DNA of 64,000 bases from Frankia sp. AgB1.9 (GTDB lineage: Bacteria; Actinomycetota; Actinomycetes; Frankiales; Frankiaceae), in assembly GCF_016786355.1 (NCBI RefSeq), contig NZ_JADWYX010000028.1, positions 1 to 64,000 on the forward strand, in the 5' to 3' direction. Below the pieces are notes generated by a model. The model did no database searches. It was not told where the DNA came from and saw only the letters and a program-made list of their open reading frames with translations. Below are positions 16,646 through 24,705 of this stretch, in pieces (within the stretch, counting starts at the first letter, position 1; the number at the start of each line of letters is the position of its first letter). The position numbers were made by a program, and so were the translations under genes.

Positions 16646-17044
16646 CGCGAGTGCCCCAGCCCTCGGGCGGGCGACGCCACCCTGATCGCTGTTTCGACCC
16701 GCCACCGCGGAACCCTGCTGGCCCCATTCGGGCAGCCTCCGGCAAGGTTCGCCTGTTTCTGCGCCCCTTGATCGCTGTTTTGGCCCTCGGGTGGTCGTTA
16801 CCGGCGCTGTTTTGTAGCCACCAGAGGGCGAAAACAGCGATCAGGGCGACGGGCAGACGTCTGCGGTCGCGGCACTAGCAGGCGCAGACACATTTGGCGC
16901 TTGACGGGCCACAGATCCAGTCAGGTTGGTGCTGGAGCGCCAACCCGAACATATCGGTCGCTACCGTCACCGATGCCGAGGTCAGCGGCCGCACGGGCCT
17001 CGGCCACGCGGGCGCGTGATCCTCGCAAATCGGGAACTGGAAAC
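16646..17044. other. Intergenic region with inverted repeat copy 2
   Basis: About 400 bases between TetR and NUDIX genes. It contains a partial palindrome arm (TGATCGCTGTTTCGACC, 16683-16699), the full 145-bp inverted repeat copy (16735-16879), and then about 165 bases without recognisable features. A TTG at 16901 could extend the NUDIX frame, but the added residues show no conservation pattern. Confidence 0.5.
16735..16879 (-). repeat. Dispersed palindromic repeat, copy 2 (inverted)
   Basis: Reverse complement of the element at 13853-13998, 145 bases long, with about 85 percent identity by eye. The core hairpin is at 16766-16845. The two copies face each other around the substrate-binding lipoprotein and TetR genes (about 2.7 kb), an arrangement that could allow inversion by homologous recombination. 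Confidence 0.8.
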
Positions 17045-17617
17045 GTGAACAGGATTCGTCACACCACGGCTGGCATGTTCCTACTGCGCTGGCCGGCTAC
17101 GGAAGCTCGCTGGGTACTGGAGCTGGTACGCCGTCCCGGCGAGGCCCGGTGGACCCTCCCCGGTGGGCACGTCAAACCGGACGAGAATCCGGCCCAAGCC
17201 GTGCTTCGAACAGTCCGCGACGAGACCGGTTATTCGGCGGTCCTGGTGGCCCCACCCCATCAGGTCCCGGTGCCGGCCGGTTTCGGGATCGGTAGGCAGA
17301 AAGCGATCCAACTTCCCTGGTGGATCGTCCAGGAGCCCGTGGCGGGCGACCGGCAGCCGGGACCTCACATTCACGTGGACTATCTGTACGTCGGCCTTAT
17401 CGACGTCGGATGTCCCGTCACGCGAACGGGACCGCGACCCGTGTTCCGCTGGGTCGGGGTCGACGATCTGCCGGGTCTGGACCTGCTCGACGGCACCCGC
17501 CTGCTGGCCACGGACATCCTGGACCGGGCCACGGCCGGCCATCTGGTCCCCCGGCCGGCTGGATCAGGACGCCGCGACGAACCAGTCCCCGGCCGCCGGC
17601 CGGCGCCCAGACCCTGA
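17045..17617 (+). CDS. NUDIX hydrolase with altered Nudix box
   Basis: A 190-aa NUDIX-fold protein. The Nudix box is GGHVKPDENPAQAVLRTVRD then ETGY. Compared with the consensus G-x5-E-x7-R-E-U-x-E-E-x-G-U, the first Glu of the REUxEE helix is Thr and the next is Asp. Metal binding and catalysis may be weakened or shifted. GTG 17045 is chosen because the protein then begins at the first strand (NRIRHTTAGMFLLRW); a TTG at 16901 is less likely. The C-terminal 30 residues are Pro/Arg-rich. It is convergent with the next gene; substrate unknown. Confidence 0.8.
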   Translation: MNRIRHTTAGMFLLRWPATEARWVLELVRRPGEARWTLPGGHVKPDENPAQAVLRTVRDETGYSAVLVAPPHQVPVPAGFGIGRQKAIQLPWWIVQEPVAGDRQPGPHIHVDYLYVGLIDVGCPVTRTGPRPVFRWVGVDDLPGLDLLDGTRLLATDILDRATAGHLVPRPAGSGRRDEPVPGRRPAPRP

Positions 17618-17707
17618 CGAGCCAGGCGACCTCCCGAGGCCGCCGGGCGCCTGTTCGGATCCCGCGGACGCGAGGCCAGTACGCCCCGCACACAGGACAG
17701 CGAGCGG

Positions 17708-19915
17708 TCACGTCGCCGCCGGGGTCGGGACCACGAGGGCGTCCACGGCCACCACGCCCTTGCCGGCGGGGCGGACCAGGATGGGGTTGATGTCGAGCTC
17801 GGCGATCGAGTCGCCGAGGTCCTGGGCGAGCGACTGAAGCCGCAGGATGACGTCGACCAGGGCGTCGATGTCGCCGGCCGGGCGTCCTCGGGTGCCATGG
17901 AGCAGCATGGCTCCCTTGGTCGACTCGATGACCTTGCGGGCCCGGTCGGCGTCGAAGGGCGGGACCGCGAAGGCCACATCCTTGAAGACCTCGGTGAACA
18001 CGCCGCCCAGGCCGAACGTGATGGTCGGCCCGAACGGGTGCTGGTGGGACAGGCCCAGGATCACCTCGGCGACGGCGTCGGTGACCTGCTGCGCGACCAG
18101 CACCCCGTCGAGCGTCGCCGAGGGCGCGGCGGACGCGGCGGTGGCGAGCAGGCGGTCATAGGTCGCGCGGACGCCCGCCTCGTCGGCCACCCCGACCACG
18201 ACGAGGCCGAGGTCCGACTTGTGCGCGATGTCAGCAGAGACGATCTTCATGACGACCGGGAGGCCGAGCTCGCGCGCCGCGGCGACGGCCTCGTCCGCGG
18301 ACCCGACGACCCGCTCCCCCGCTACCGGGATGCCGTAGCCGGCCAGCACCTTCTTCGAGTCGGCCTCGTTCAGGCCCACGCCGGCGGCGCCGGCGAGCAG
18401 TTCACGCGCGGCGGCGGTGCCGGCGGCCCGCTCGGTGGCGGACGGAATGCCGGTCTCGATTCCGAACGGGCTGCGGTACTCGCGGACGAACCGGGAGAAC
18501 CGGCCGAGCTCGGAAAGGCCGCGCACGGCCGCGTTGAACGAGTGGAAAACCGGCACTCCGGCCGCGCAGAGGTCCCGGTAGGAGTCGTCGCGGATCGGTG
18601 AGATCCAGGCGGCGACGACCGGCTTGCCCTCGCCGGCGAGGAATCTCTGGTGCAGCGCGATGAGATCCCGGGAAAGGGCGTCGCTCATGCCGGGGAAGAC
18701 GCCGGTGATCGGCGCGAACAGCACGTCGGTGTTCGGGTCGTCGAGCATGAGCTGGAGGACCTCGCGGTTCTCCGGGCGGGCCGTGATGACGCCGCCGGAG
18801 TCGACGGGGTTGTCCCGGCGCAGATACCAGGGGATGTACTTTTCCAGCGCGTCGACGGTCGATTTCTCGAACTTGGGAATCTTCACGCCGGCGGCGCCGA
18901 AGAGGTCGGCGACATGCGACGCGGTGCCGCCGGACATCGCGTAGATCGCGATCCCGCCGGGGCCGTCGAGCAGACCCGTCTGGCAGAACAGGTTCGAGAT
19001 CTCGATGACCTCGTCGAGGTCATCGACCCGGATGATGCCGTACTGGTCGAAGACCGCGTCGTGCACGGCGTCCGGGCCGGTGAGGTGGCCGGTGTGCGCG
19101 GCGGCCATCACCCGGCCCTCCTCGGAGCGGCCGATCTTGATGGCGACGATCGGGATGCCGGCGCGCACGCAGGCGTCGGCGGCGAGCATCAGGGACTCGC
19201 CGTTCTGAAAGCCCTCGACGTAGGTCGCGATCGCGCCGACGTCGGGCCGGTGCGCGGCGAGGTAACCGGCGAAGTCGGCCCATTCCAGGTCGGCCTCGTT
19301 GCCGATCGTCGCCCAGATCTCAATGCCGGTGCCCAGCGCCTGGGACTGGGTGATCGGCCGGCCCTGGTAGCCGGACTGGGTGATGATGGCGAGCTTCTTG
19401 CGGCTGGGCAGGTCGGTCGGCCAGGGCTCGAAGATGTTCAGGTTGGTGTTGGGCCCGAGGATTCTCGTCGTACCCGAGGCCAGCTCCTTCAGCCGAGCCT
19501 CGGCGGCGTCGCCTTCCGCGGTGCCGAGCTCGCCGAAGCCGGCCGAGAAGACGACGACGAACGCCGCGCCGCGCGCGACGGCCTCCTCGACGACCGGCAG
19601 CGGGTCACGGACCAGCACGATGACGATGTCCGGGTCGGCCGGCAGCGCCGTGACGCTCGGATACGCCGTCACCCCGAGGATGTCCGGCTTCTTCGGGTGC
19701 ACCGGGATGACCTCGGCGCCGAGAGCCCCGAGGCGCTGGTGGACCTGGGTCCACTGGGCCCGCTGCGGGCTGCCCGCGGTGTCGGACGCCCCGACGACCG
19801 CGACGACCTTCGGGGAGAACAGCCGTGACCAGTCGACCTGTCGCAGCTCAGGGTGTCCCGGGACAGGGCGTCCAGCGTCAGGGTGTCCAGCGTCAGGCCG
19901 CCGCGGCTCGGACAT
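17708..19915 (-). CDS. NDP-forming acyl-CoA synthetase, alpha-beta fusion
   Basis: A 735-aa protein catalysing reversible acyl-CoA plus NDP plus phosphate to acid, CoA and NTP, or the reverse. The CoA-binding domain (SPKVVAVVGASDTAGSPQ, about residues 34-51) is followed by succinyl-CoA-ligase-like and Ile-rich domains, and a C-terminal ATP-grasp domain (about 500-735, GLPVVMKIVSADIAHKSDLG). The phosphohistidine-type loop AAHTGHLTGPDAVHDAVF is present. ATG at 19915 with AAGGAGG 6 bases upstream. It is the last gene of the minus operon with two acyl-CoA dehydrogenases and an enoyl-CoA hydratase, suggesting use of an acyl-CoA product. A PDAGHPDAGRPVPGHP repeat marks the N-terminus. Confidence 0.9.
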   Translation of the reverse strand: MSEPRRPDAGHPDAGRPVPGHPELRQVDWSRLFSPKVVAVVGASDTAGSPQRAQWTQVHQRLGALGAEVIPVHPKKPDILGVTAYPSVTALPADPDIVIVLVRDPLPVVEEAVARGAAFVVVFSAGFGELGTAEGDAAEARLKELASGTTRILGPNTNLNIFEPWPTDLPSRKKLAIITQSGYQGRPITQSQALGTGIEIWATIGNEADLEWADFAGYLAAHRPDVGAIATYVEGFQNGESLMLAADACVRAGIPIVAIKIGRSEEGRVMAAAHTGHLTGPDAVHDAVFDQYGIIRVDDLDEVIEISNLFCQTGLLDGPGGIAIYAMSGGTASHVADLFGAAGVKIPKFEKSTVDALEKYIPWYLRRDNPVDSGGVITARPENREVLQLMLDDPNTDVLFAPITGVFPGMSDALSRDLIALHQRFLAGEGKPVVAAWISPIRDDSYRDLCAAGVPVFHSFNAAVRGLSELGRFSRFVREYRSPFGIETGIPSATERAAGTAAARELLAGAAGVGLNEADSKKVLAGYGIPVAGERVVGSADEAVAAARELGLPVVMKIVSADIAHKSDLGLVVVGVADEAGVRATYDRLLATAASAAPSATLDGVLVAQQVTDAVAEVILGLSHQHPFGPTITFGLGGVFTEVFKDVAFAVPPFDADRARKVIESTKGAMLLHGTRGRPAGDIDALVDVILRLQSLAQDLGDSIAELDINPILVRPAGKGVVAVDALVVPTPAAT

Positions 19916-19943
19916 GAAGATCCTCCTTGTGCTCGGTCGAGTG

Positions 19944-20798
19944 TCAGAAGCCGCGGAAGCGGGTGGGCCTGCGCTCGACGAAGCTCGCGACGCCCTCGCC
20001 GGCGTCGACCGTGTTGGACAGCACGTCGACGATCCAGGCCTCCTCCTGCGCGAGGGTGTGCCGGTCGACGTCGAGGGAGCGGTTGAGCAGCCATTTGTTG
20101 GCGGAATGCGCCCTGGTCGGCCCGTCCGCGAGCCGTCTCGCGATGTCGGCGACGGTCGGCGCGAACTCCTCGGCCGGCACCGACCGGGTGATCAGCCCGA
20201 TCTCGGCGGCCCGGTCCGCCGTGACGTCCTCGGCGAGCAGCACCAGCTCACGCGCCCGGGTGAGGCCGACGAGCCGGGGCAGCAGCCACGTGCCCAGCCC
20301 GTCCACGGCCAGGCCGCGGCGAGCGAAGACCTCGATGAACTTCGCCTTCTCGGTGGCGATCACGAGATCGCAGGCGAAGGCGATGTGCGCGCCGATGCCG
20401 GCGGCGGTGCCGTTGACGGCGGCGATCACCGGCTTCTCGCAGTCGAGAATGGCGTGGATCAGCCGGATCGCGCCACGCAGCATGCTGCGCCGGACGTCGC
20501 CGACGAGCTTTTCCGGAACGTCGTCCGGCCGGGCCGGCGGCGGCGCGGAGTTGCGCAGGTCGGCGCCGGTACAGAAGAACCGTCCGGTCGCGGTCAGCAC
20601 GACGCAGCGCACGGTCGGGTCCTCGTTGAACCGGTCCAGCCAGCTGATGATCGCCTCGCGCTGGTCACCGGTCAGCGCGTTCCCGGCGTCGGGCCGGTTC
20701 AGCGTGATCGTGGCGATCCCGTCGGAGATGTCGAGCGTGACCTCCGGGGGCGGAACGTCAGCCCCTTCGACACCTTCGATGACGGCCGAGCTGGTCAT
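19944..20798 (-). CDS. Enoyl-CoA hydratase/isomerase family protein
   Basis: Crotonase-fold protein of 284 aa. Oxyanion-hole segments are RFFCTGADLRNS and AVNGTAAGIGAHIAFACDLV; the substrate helix follows with ARRGLAVDGLGTWLLPRLVG. The C-terminus VASFVERRPTRFRGF is typical. ATG at 20798 with AAAGGAA upstream. It lies 28 bases before the acyl-CoA synthetase and 52 bases after the small acyl-CoA dehydrogenase, so it belongs to that operon. Hydration or isomerisation of the product of the dehydrogenase pair is likely. Confidence 0.9.
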   Translation of the reverse strand: MTSSAVIEGVEGADVPPPEVTLDISDGIATITLNRPDAGNALTGDQREAIISWLDRFNEDPTVRCVVLTATGRFFCTGADLRNSAPPPARPDDVPEKLVGDVRRSMLRGAIRLIHAILDCEKPVIAAVNGTAAGIGAHIAFACDLVIATEKAKFIEVFARRGLAVDGLGTWLLPRLVGLTRARELVLLAEDVTADRAAEIGLITRSVPAEEFAPTVADIARRLADGPTRAHSANKWLLNRSLDVDRHTLAQEEAWIVDVLSNTVDAGEGVASFVERRPTRFRGF

Positions 20799-20850
20799 GC
20801 GGCGTTCCTTTCTCTATGGCGCGAACGGCCGGTCCGGCGGCGAGGAAAGG

Positions 20851-21909
20851 TCATCGCCGCGCTGCGTCCGGTCGGGCGAGGGAGTTCGCGACCGTGTCGG
20901 CCGCCTCCTCGGGAGTGGTGAACGCGTTCTGCAGGAGCCACGCCCGCTTCAGGAAGAGGTGGATGGTGGTCTCCCAGGTGAAGCCCATGCCGCCGTGGAC
21001 CTGGATCGCCGTCTTCGCGTTCTGGGACGCGGCCCGCGCGGCCAGCACCCGGGCGCCGGCGACGGCGCGGACCGGGTTCGCGGTCGGGTCGGCGAAGTCG
21101 TCCGCCGGGTCGCCGGCCGCGTCGCCGAGGGCTGCGTCGTCGAGGGCTACAGCCGCCGCGTCGACGGCGACCCGGGCGACCTCGGCCCGGGTGAACGCCT
21201 CGGCGAGCAGGTGCTTGACCGCCTGGAAGCCGCCGATCACCCGGCCGAACTGCTCGCGCTGCTTGGCGTAGCCGGTGGCGAGCTCGACGGTCCGCTCGGC
21301 GTTGCCGGCGAGCAGCGCCGAGCTGAGCACCGAGCCGCGCAGCTGCCAGGCGCGCGCGAGCTCCGGGCCGCCGACCCGCACCCCGGCGGGGACGTCGTCG
21401 GCCAGCCAGACCGGGGTCGCCGGGTCGAGCGGTTTCGGCACCACGCGGCCGTCGATCGCGGCAGCCTCGACCCGCGACACGCCCTCGTCGTCAAGGACGT
21501 AGACCGCCTCGACCAGGTCGAGATGCGGGATCACCCAGGGGCCGCCGGACCGGGCCGGGCCGGAGCCCGCGGGTGGCCTGGTCACGACGGTCACGAGGGC
21601 CTCGCCGGTGGCGACCCGGTCGTCCAGGTCGGCGACCAGCGCCGCCGCGACCAGCGGCCCGGGCACCAGCTCGGCGCCGAGCACCTGGAAGACCAGGCCG
21701 GCCTCGGCGACGCCCAGCTCCAGTCCGCCGCGCTCCGCCGGCTGGGTCATCGTGAACGCGCCAAGCTCCGCGAGCGTGCGCCAGGCGTCCCGCCCGAAGC
21801 TCGCGGCGTCCGTCCAGTCCCGGGTCCGCTCCAGCGGGAGGTACTCGACGCACAGGTCGCGGACGGTCGCCCGCAGGGCGAGGGAGTCCTCGTCAAGATC
21901 GAAGTGCAT
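20851..21909 (-). CDS. Acyl-CoA dehydrogenase, small subunit type
   Basis: A 352-aa FAD-dependent acyl-CoA dehydrogenase homologue, shorter than usual (about 380-400). It has the N-terminal MHFDLDEDSLALRATVRDLC, a poorly conserved middle domain lacking the usual SEPxAGSD motif, and the C-terminal KQREQFGRVIGGFQAVKHLL and IQVHGGMGFTWE. Such truncated members pair with a full-length partner to make alpha2beta2 enzymes (FadE28/FadE29-like) acting on bulky acyl-CoAs. Its start is 3 bases after the stop of the 402-aa dehydrogenase, which is the obvious partner. Confidence 0.9.
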   Translation of the reverse strand: MHFDLDEDSLALRATVRDLCVEYLPLERTRDWTDAASFGRDAWRTLAELGAFTMTQPAERGGLELGVAEAGLVFQVLGAELVPGPLVAAALVADLDDRVATGEALVTVVTRPPAGSGPARSGGPWVIPHLDLVEAVYVLDDEGVSRVEAAAIDGRVVPKPLDPATPVWLADDVPAGVRVGGPELARAWQLRGSVLSSALLAGNAERTVELATGYAKQREQFGRVIGGFQAVKHLLAEAFTRAEVARVAVDAAAVALDDAALGDAAGDPADDFADPTANPVRAVAGARVLAARAASQNAKTAIQVHGGMGFTWETTIHLFLKRAWLLQNAFTTPEEAADTVANSLARPDAARR

Positions 21910-21912
21910 CGC

Positions 21913-23121
21913 TCAGCGCTCCCGGGGCAGGCCGAGGACCCGCTCGGCGAGGATGTTCTTCTGGATCTGCGAGGTGCCAGCGCCGATGCTGATCGCGAAG
22001 GCGTGCAGGTGCTCCAGCAGGTGGCGCCCGGCCGGCAGCGTCGTGCCGTCGGACAGTGCCAGGTCGTCGAGGCTGACCGCGTAACGCTCCAGCACCTTCA
22101 TGGCGACCTCGCCGAAGTGGTGCAGTGCCTCCGAGTAGGTCAGCTTGAACGCCGAGCCGCCCGCCGGCGGGACTCCGCCACCGCCGGCGGCCCGGGTGAC
22201 GTTGCGCCGGGTAAGTGCCCACATCGCGTCCAGCTCGGCCGCGACCTGGCCGATCTCCCGGCGGATCGCGTCGTCGTCCCAGGCCGTCCTGCCCGGGCCG
22301 TGTCCCAGCGTCCTGGCCAGCGCTGCCAGCTCCTCGACCATGGTCATCGCGGTGAGCAGCTCGCGGACGAGGGCCGTGCCGCGCTCGAAGCTGAAGGTCA
22401 CCATCGCGACCCGCCAGCCGTCGTTCTCCCGGCCGACCAGGTTCTCGACCGGGATGCGCACGTCGTCGAGGAACATCTCGGCGAACTCGCTCTCGCCCTG
22501 GATCGTGCGCAGCGGGCGGACGTCGATGCCGGGGGTGTCCATCGGCATGATCAGCCAGCTGATGCCGCGGTGCTTGCCGGCGTCCGGGTCGGTCCGGACC
22601 AGCAGCTCGCAGTAGTCGGCGGCGAAGCCGTACGACGTCCAGATCTTGCTGCCGTTGACGACGTAGTGGTCGCCGTCGCGGACCGCGCGGGTCCGCAGGG
22701 CGGCCAGGTCGCTGCCCGCGCCCGGCTCCGAGAAGCCCTGGCACCAGATCGACTCGCCGCGCAGGATCTTCGGCAGGTGGAACGCCCGCTGCGCGTCGGT
22801 CGCCTCGGCGATCAGCGTCGGGCCGGCGTGCAGCTGGCCGACGAAGTGCACGCCCAGGTCGGGAGCGCCGGCCGCGGCCGACTCGGCAAGGAAGATCAGC
22901 TGCTCGGACGCGGTGGCGCCACGGCCGCCGTAGGCCGCGGGCCAGTCGATGCCCGCGTACCCGGCGTCGAAGAGCATCCGTTGCCAGCGCTGGTCGTAGG
23001 CCTTCTTGGCCGGCCAGTCACCGTAGGGGGGCGGCGGCCCGAGAGCCGGTGAGTTCTCGGCCAGCCAGGCGCGCACCTCCTTGCGGAACCTCGCATCGGA
23101 CTCGGAGTCCCGCAGCCGCAT
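21913..23121 (-). CDS. Acyl-CoA dehydrogenase, large subunit type
   Basis: A 402-aa acyl-CoA dehydrogenase. N-terminal helices, then CQGFSEPGAGSDLAALRT (FAD/substrate motif, about residues 129-146), GSKIWTSYGFAADYCELLVR and the C-terminal GAGTSQIQKNILAERVLGLP. The first gene of a minus operon (two dehydrogenases, enoyl-CoA hydratase, NDP-forming acyl-CoA synthetase). It is divergent from the amidohydrolase at 23391, and the shared region carries the GTATACATTATGC element. A heteromer with the following 352-aa protein is inferred. Confidence 0.92.
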   Translation of the reverse strand: MRLRDSESDARFRKEVRAWLAENSPALGPPPPYGDWPAKKAYDQRWQRMLFDAGYAGIDWPAAYGGRGATASEQLIFLAESAAAGAPDLGVHFVGQLHAGPTLIAEATDAQRAFHLPKILRGESIWCQGFSEPGAGSDLAALRTRAVRDGDHYVVNGSKIWTSYGFAADYCELLVRTDPDAGKHRGISWLIMPMDTPGIDVRPLRTIQGESEFAEMFLDDVRIPVENLVGRENDGWRVAMVTFSFERGTALVRELLTAMTMVEELAALARTLGHGPGRTAWDDDAIRREIGQVAAELDAMWALTRRNVTRAAGGGGVPPAGGSAFKLTYSEALHHFGEVAMKVLERYAVSLDDLALSDGTTLPAGRHLLEHLHAFAISIGAGTSQIQKNILAERVLGLPRER

Positions 23122-23207
23122 CGTCCACCTCGTCTCGTCCCCGCCGCCGGCGACGCGGCCCGGTGTCCGCCACCGGGCGGCGGCTCGACCGGTTGGCCAC
23201 GCAGATC

Positions 23208-23220
23208 GTATACATTATGC
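23208..23220. promoter_or_regulatory. GTATAnnnTATGC operator between divergent acyl-CoA operons
   Basis: Sequence GTATACATTATGC, the same 5-3-5 repeat as at 6413 and 7728. It lies 87 bases before the dehydrogenase start on the minus strand and 171 bases before the amidohydrolase ATG on the plus strand. TAATGT on the minus strand (within the element) could be a -10. Confidence 0.6.
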
Positions 23221-23390
23221 TGGAGTCGAGCCAGGGTTCCACGGGCCGCGGCGCGGCCAGAACAGGAACCCGTTCTATCCACGTGGACAGGCCACGGCCA
23301 GGGCGGACCAGCCAGGGCGGTGCCAGCCAGGGTCGGACGGGCGACGACAGCCACACAGGACGACCGAGCCGGATCGGCGGTGCGATTGCC

Positions 23391-24650
23391 ATGACAGACC
23401 TCGCGACAGACCAGGCGAGGCCGGGCCTCGAGGCCGACATCGACGCCTCGGTCGTGGCCAGAATCCCGGACATCGTCGACATGGACGCCCATGTCGTGGA
23501 GCCGCCGGACGTGTGGACCTCACGGCTGCCCGCGAAGTACCGCGAGGCCGGGCCGCACATCCTGCACGCCCCGGCCGGCGAGGTGAAGCTCGTCGGGTCC
23601 AGCTACATCGAGGCGCCTGGCACCGAAGGCCCCGACGTGGCCTGGTGGAGCTACGAGGGCAAGATGACCAGCCTCAAGCGGTACATCGCGGCCGCCGGCG
23701 TCCCCGCCGACGAGGTCACCATGGACGGCATCACCTACGCCGACATGCGGCCGGGCTGCTGGAAGGTCCCGGACCGGCTCGCCGACATGGACCTCAACGG
23801 GGTCCACGCGCAGCTGGCGTTCCCGAACTACCCGCGCTTCTGCGGCCAGATGTTCCTGTGGGGCCAGGACAAGGAGCTTTCGAAGCTCTGTGTCGAGGCC
23901 TACAACGACTGGATGGTCGACGAGTGGTGCGGCACGTCCGGCGGGCGACTGCTGCCGCTGTGCCTGGTGCCGCTGTGGGACGTCGAGCTCGCCGCCGCCG
24001 AGGTGCGCCGCAACGCGGCCCGGGGCGTGCGCGCGGTCGCGTTCAGCGAGCTGCCGGCCTACCTGAACCTGCCGAGCCTGCACTCCCGCTACTGGGACCC
24101 GTTCTTCGCCGCCTGCGAGGAGACCGGGACCGTCCTCGCGATGCACATCGGCTCCGGGACGAAGACCCCGCAGACCTCCCCCGACGCGCCGGAGGCCGTG
24201 CAGGCGACCATCCTGTTCGGCAACAGCGCGGCGAGCCTGGTCGACTTCCTGTTCGCCGGGGTGCCGCACCGGTTCCCGAACCTGAAGCTGCTGTACGCCG
24301 AGGCGCAGATCGGCTGGATCCCCTACGTGCTCGACCGCGCGGACGACGTGTGGCTGACCCACCGGGGCTGGGCGCACGGCCAGCAGAACTGCCCGGAGCC
24401 GCCGTCGACGTACTACCGCCGGCAGGTCTACAGCTGCTTCTTCAAGGACCCGGTCGGCGTCGACCTGCTGGACCGGGTGGGTGTCGACAACGTGGTGTTC
24501 GAGACCGACTACCCGCACCAGGACGGCACCTGGCCGGACTCGAAGAAGGCGGCGGCGCGCCAGTTCGGCCACCTGCCGCAGGCCGACATCAACAAGATCG
24601 CCCGCGACAACGCGGCCAAGCTCCTGGGCCTGACGATCCCGACGCAGTAA
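23391..24650 (+). CDS. Amidohydrolase-2 family protein (COG2159)
   Basis: A TIM-barrel metal-dependent hydrolase or decarboxylase of 419 aa. It begins IPDIVDMDAHVVEPPDVWTS; where classical members have an H-x-H metal pair it reads HVVE. Later landmarks are YNDWMVDEW, MHIGSG, LYAEAQIGWIPYV and FETDYPHQDGTWPDS with the C-terminal catalytic Asp. The ATG at 23391 is used; the frame is open further upstream but has no family sequence, and the ribosome-binding site is weak. It opens the plus operon that runs to 31874. Amidohydrolases of this type next to acyl-CoA genes have no assigned reaction that I can name. Confidence 0.88.
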   Translation: MTDLATDQARPGLEADIDASVVARIPDIVDMDAHVVEPPDVWTSRLPAKYREAGPHILHAPAGEVKLVGSSYIEAPGTEGPDVAWWSYEGKMTSLKRYIAAAGVPADEVTMDGITYADMRPGCWKVPDRLADMDLNGVHAQLAFPNYPRFCGQMFLWGQDKELSKLCVEAYNDWMVDEWCGTSGGRLLPLCLVPLWDVELAAAEVRRNAARGVRAVAFSELPAYLNLPSLHSRYWDPFFAACEETGTVLAMHIGSGTKTPQTSPDAPEAVQATILFGNSAASLVDFLFAGVPHRFPNLKLLYAEAQIGWIPYVLDRADDVWLTHRGWAHGQQNCPEPPSTYYRRQVYSCFFKDPVGVDLLDRVGVDNVVFETDYPHQDGTWPDSKKAAARQFGHLPQADINKIARDNAAKLLGLTIPTQ

Positions 24651-24705
24651 CGCGCCCCGGACCGCACGGCGGGCCGGCCGGCCCAGGACGATCGAAAGGC
24701 TTTCC

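Noticed and set aside
13853-16879. Composite transposon formed by the inverted 146-bp repeats
   Set aside because: No transposase or terminal target duplications are visible; recorded only as a repeat-bracketed segment.
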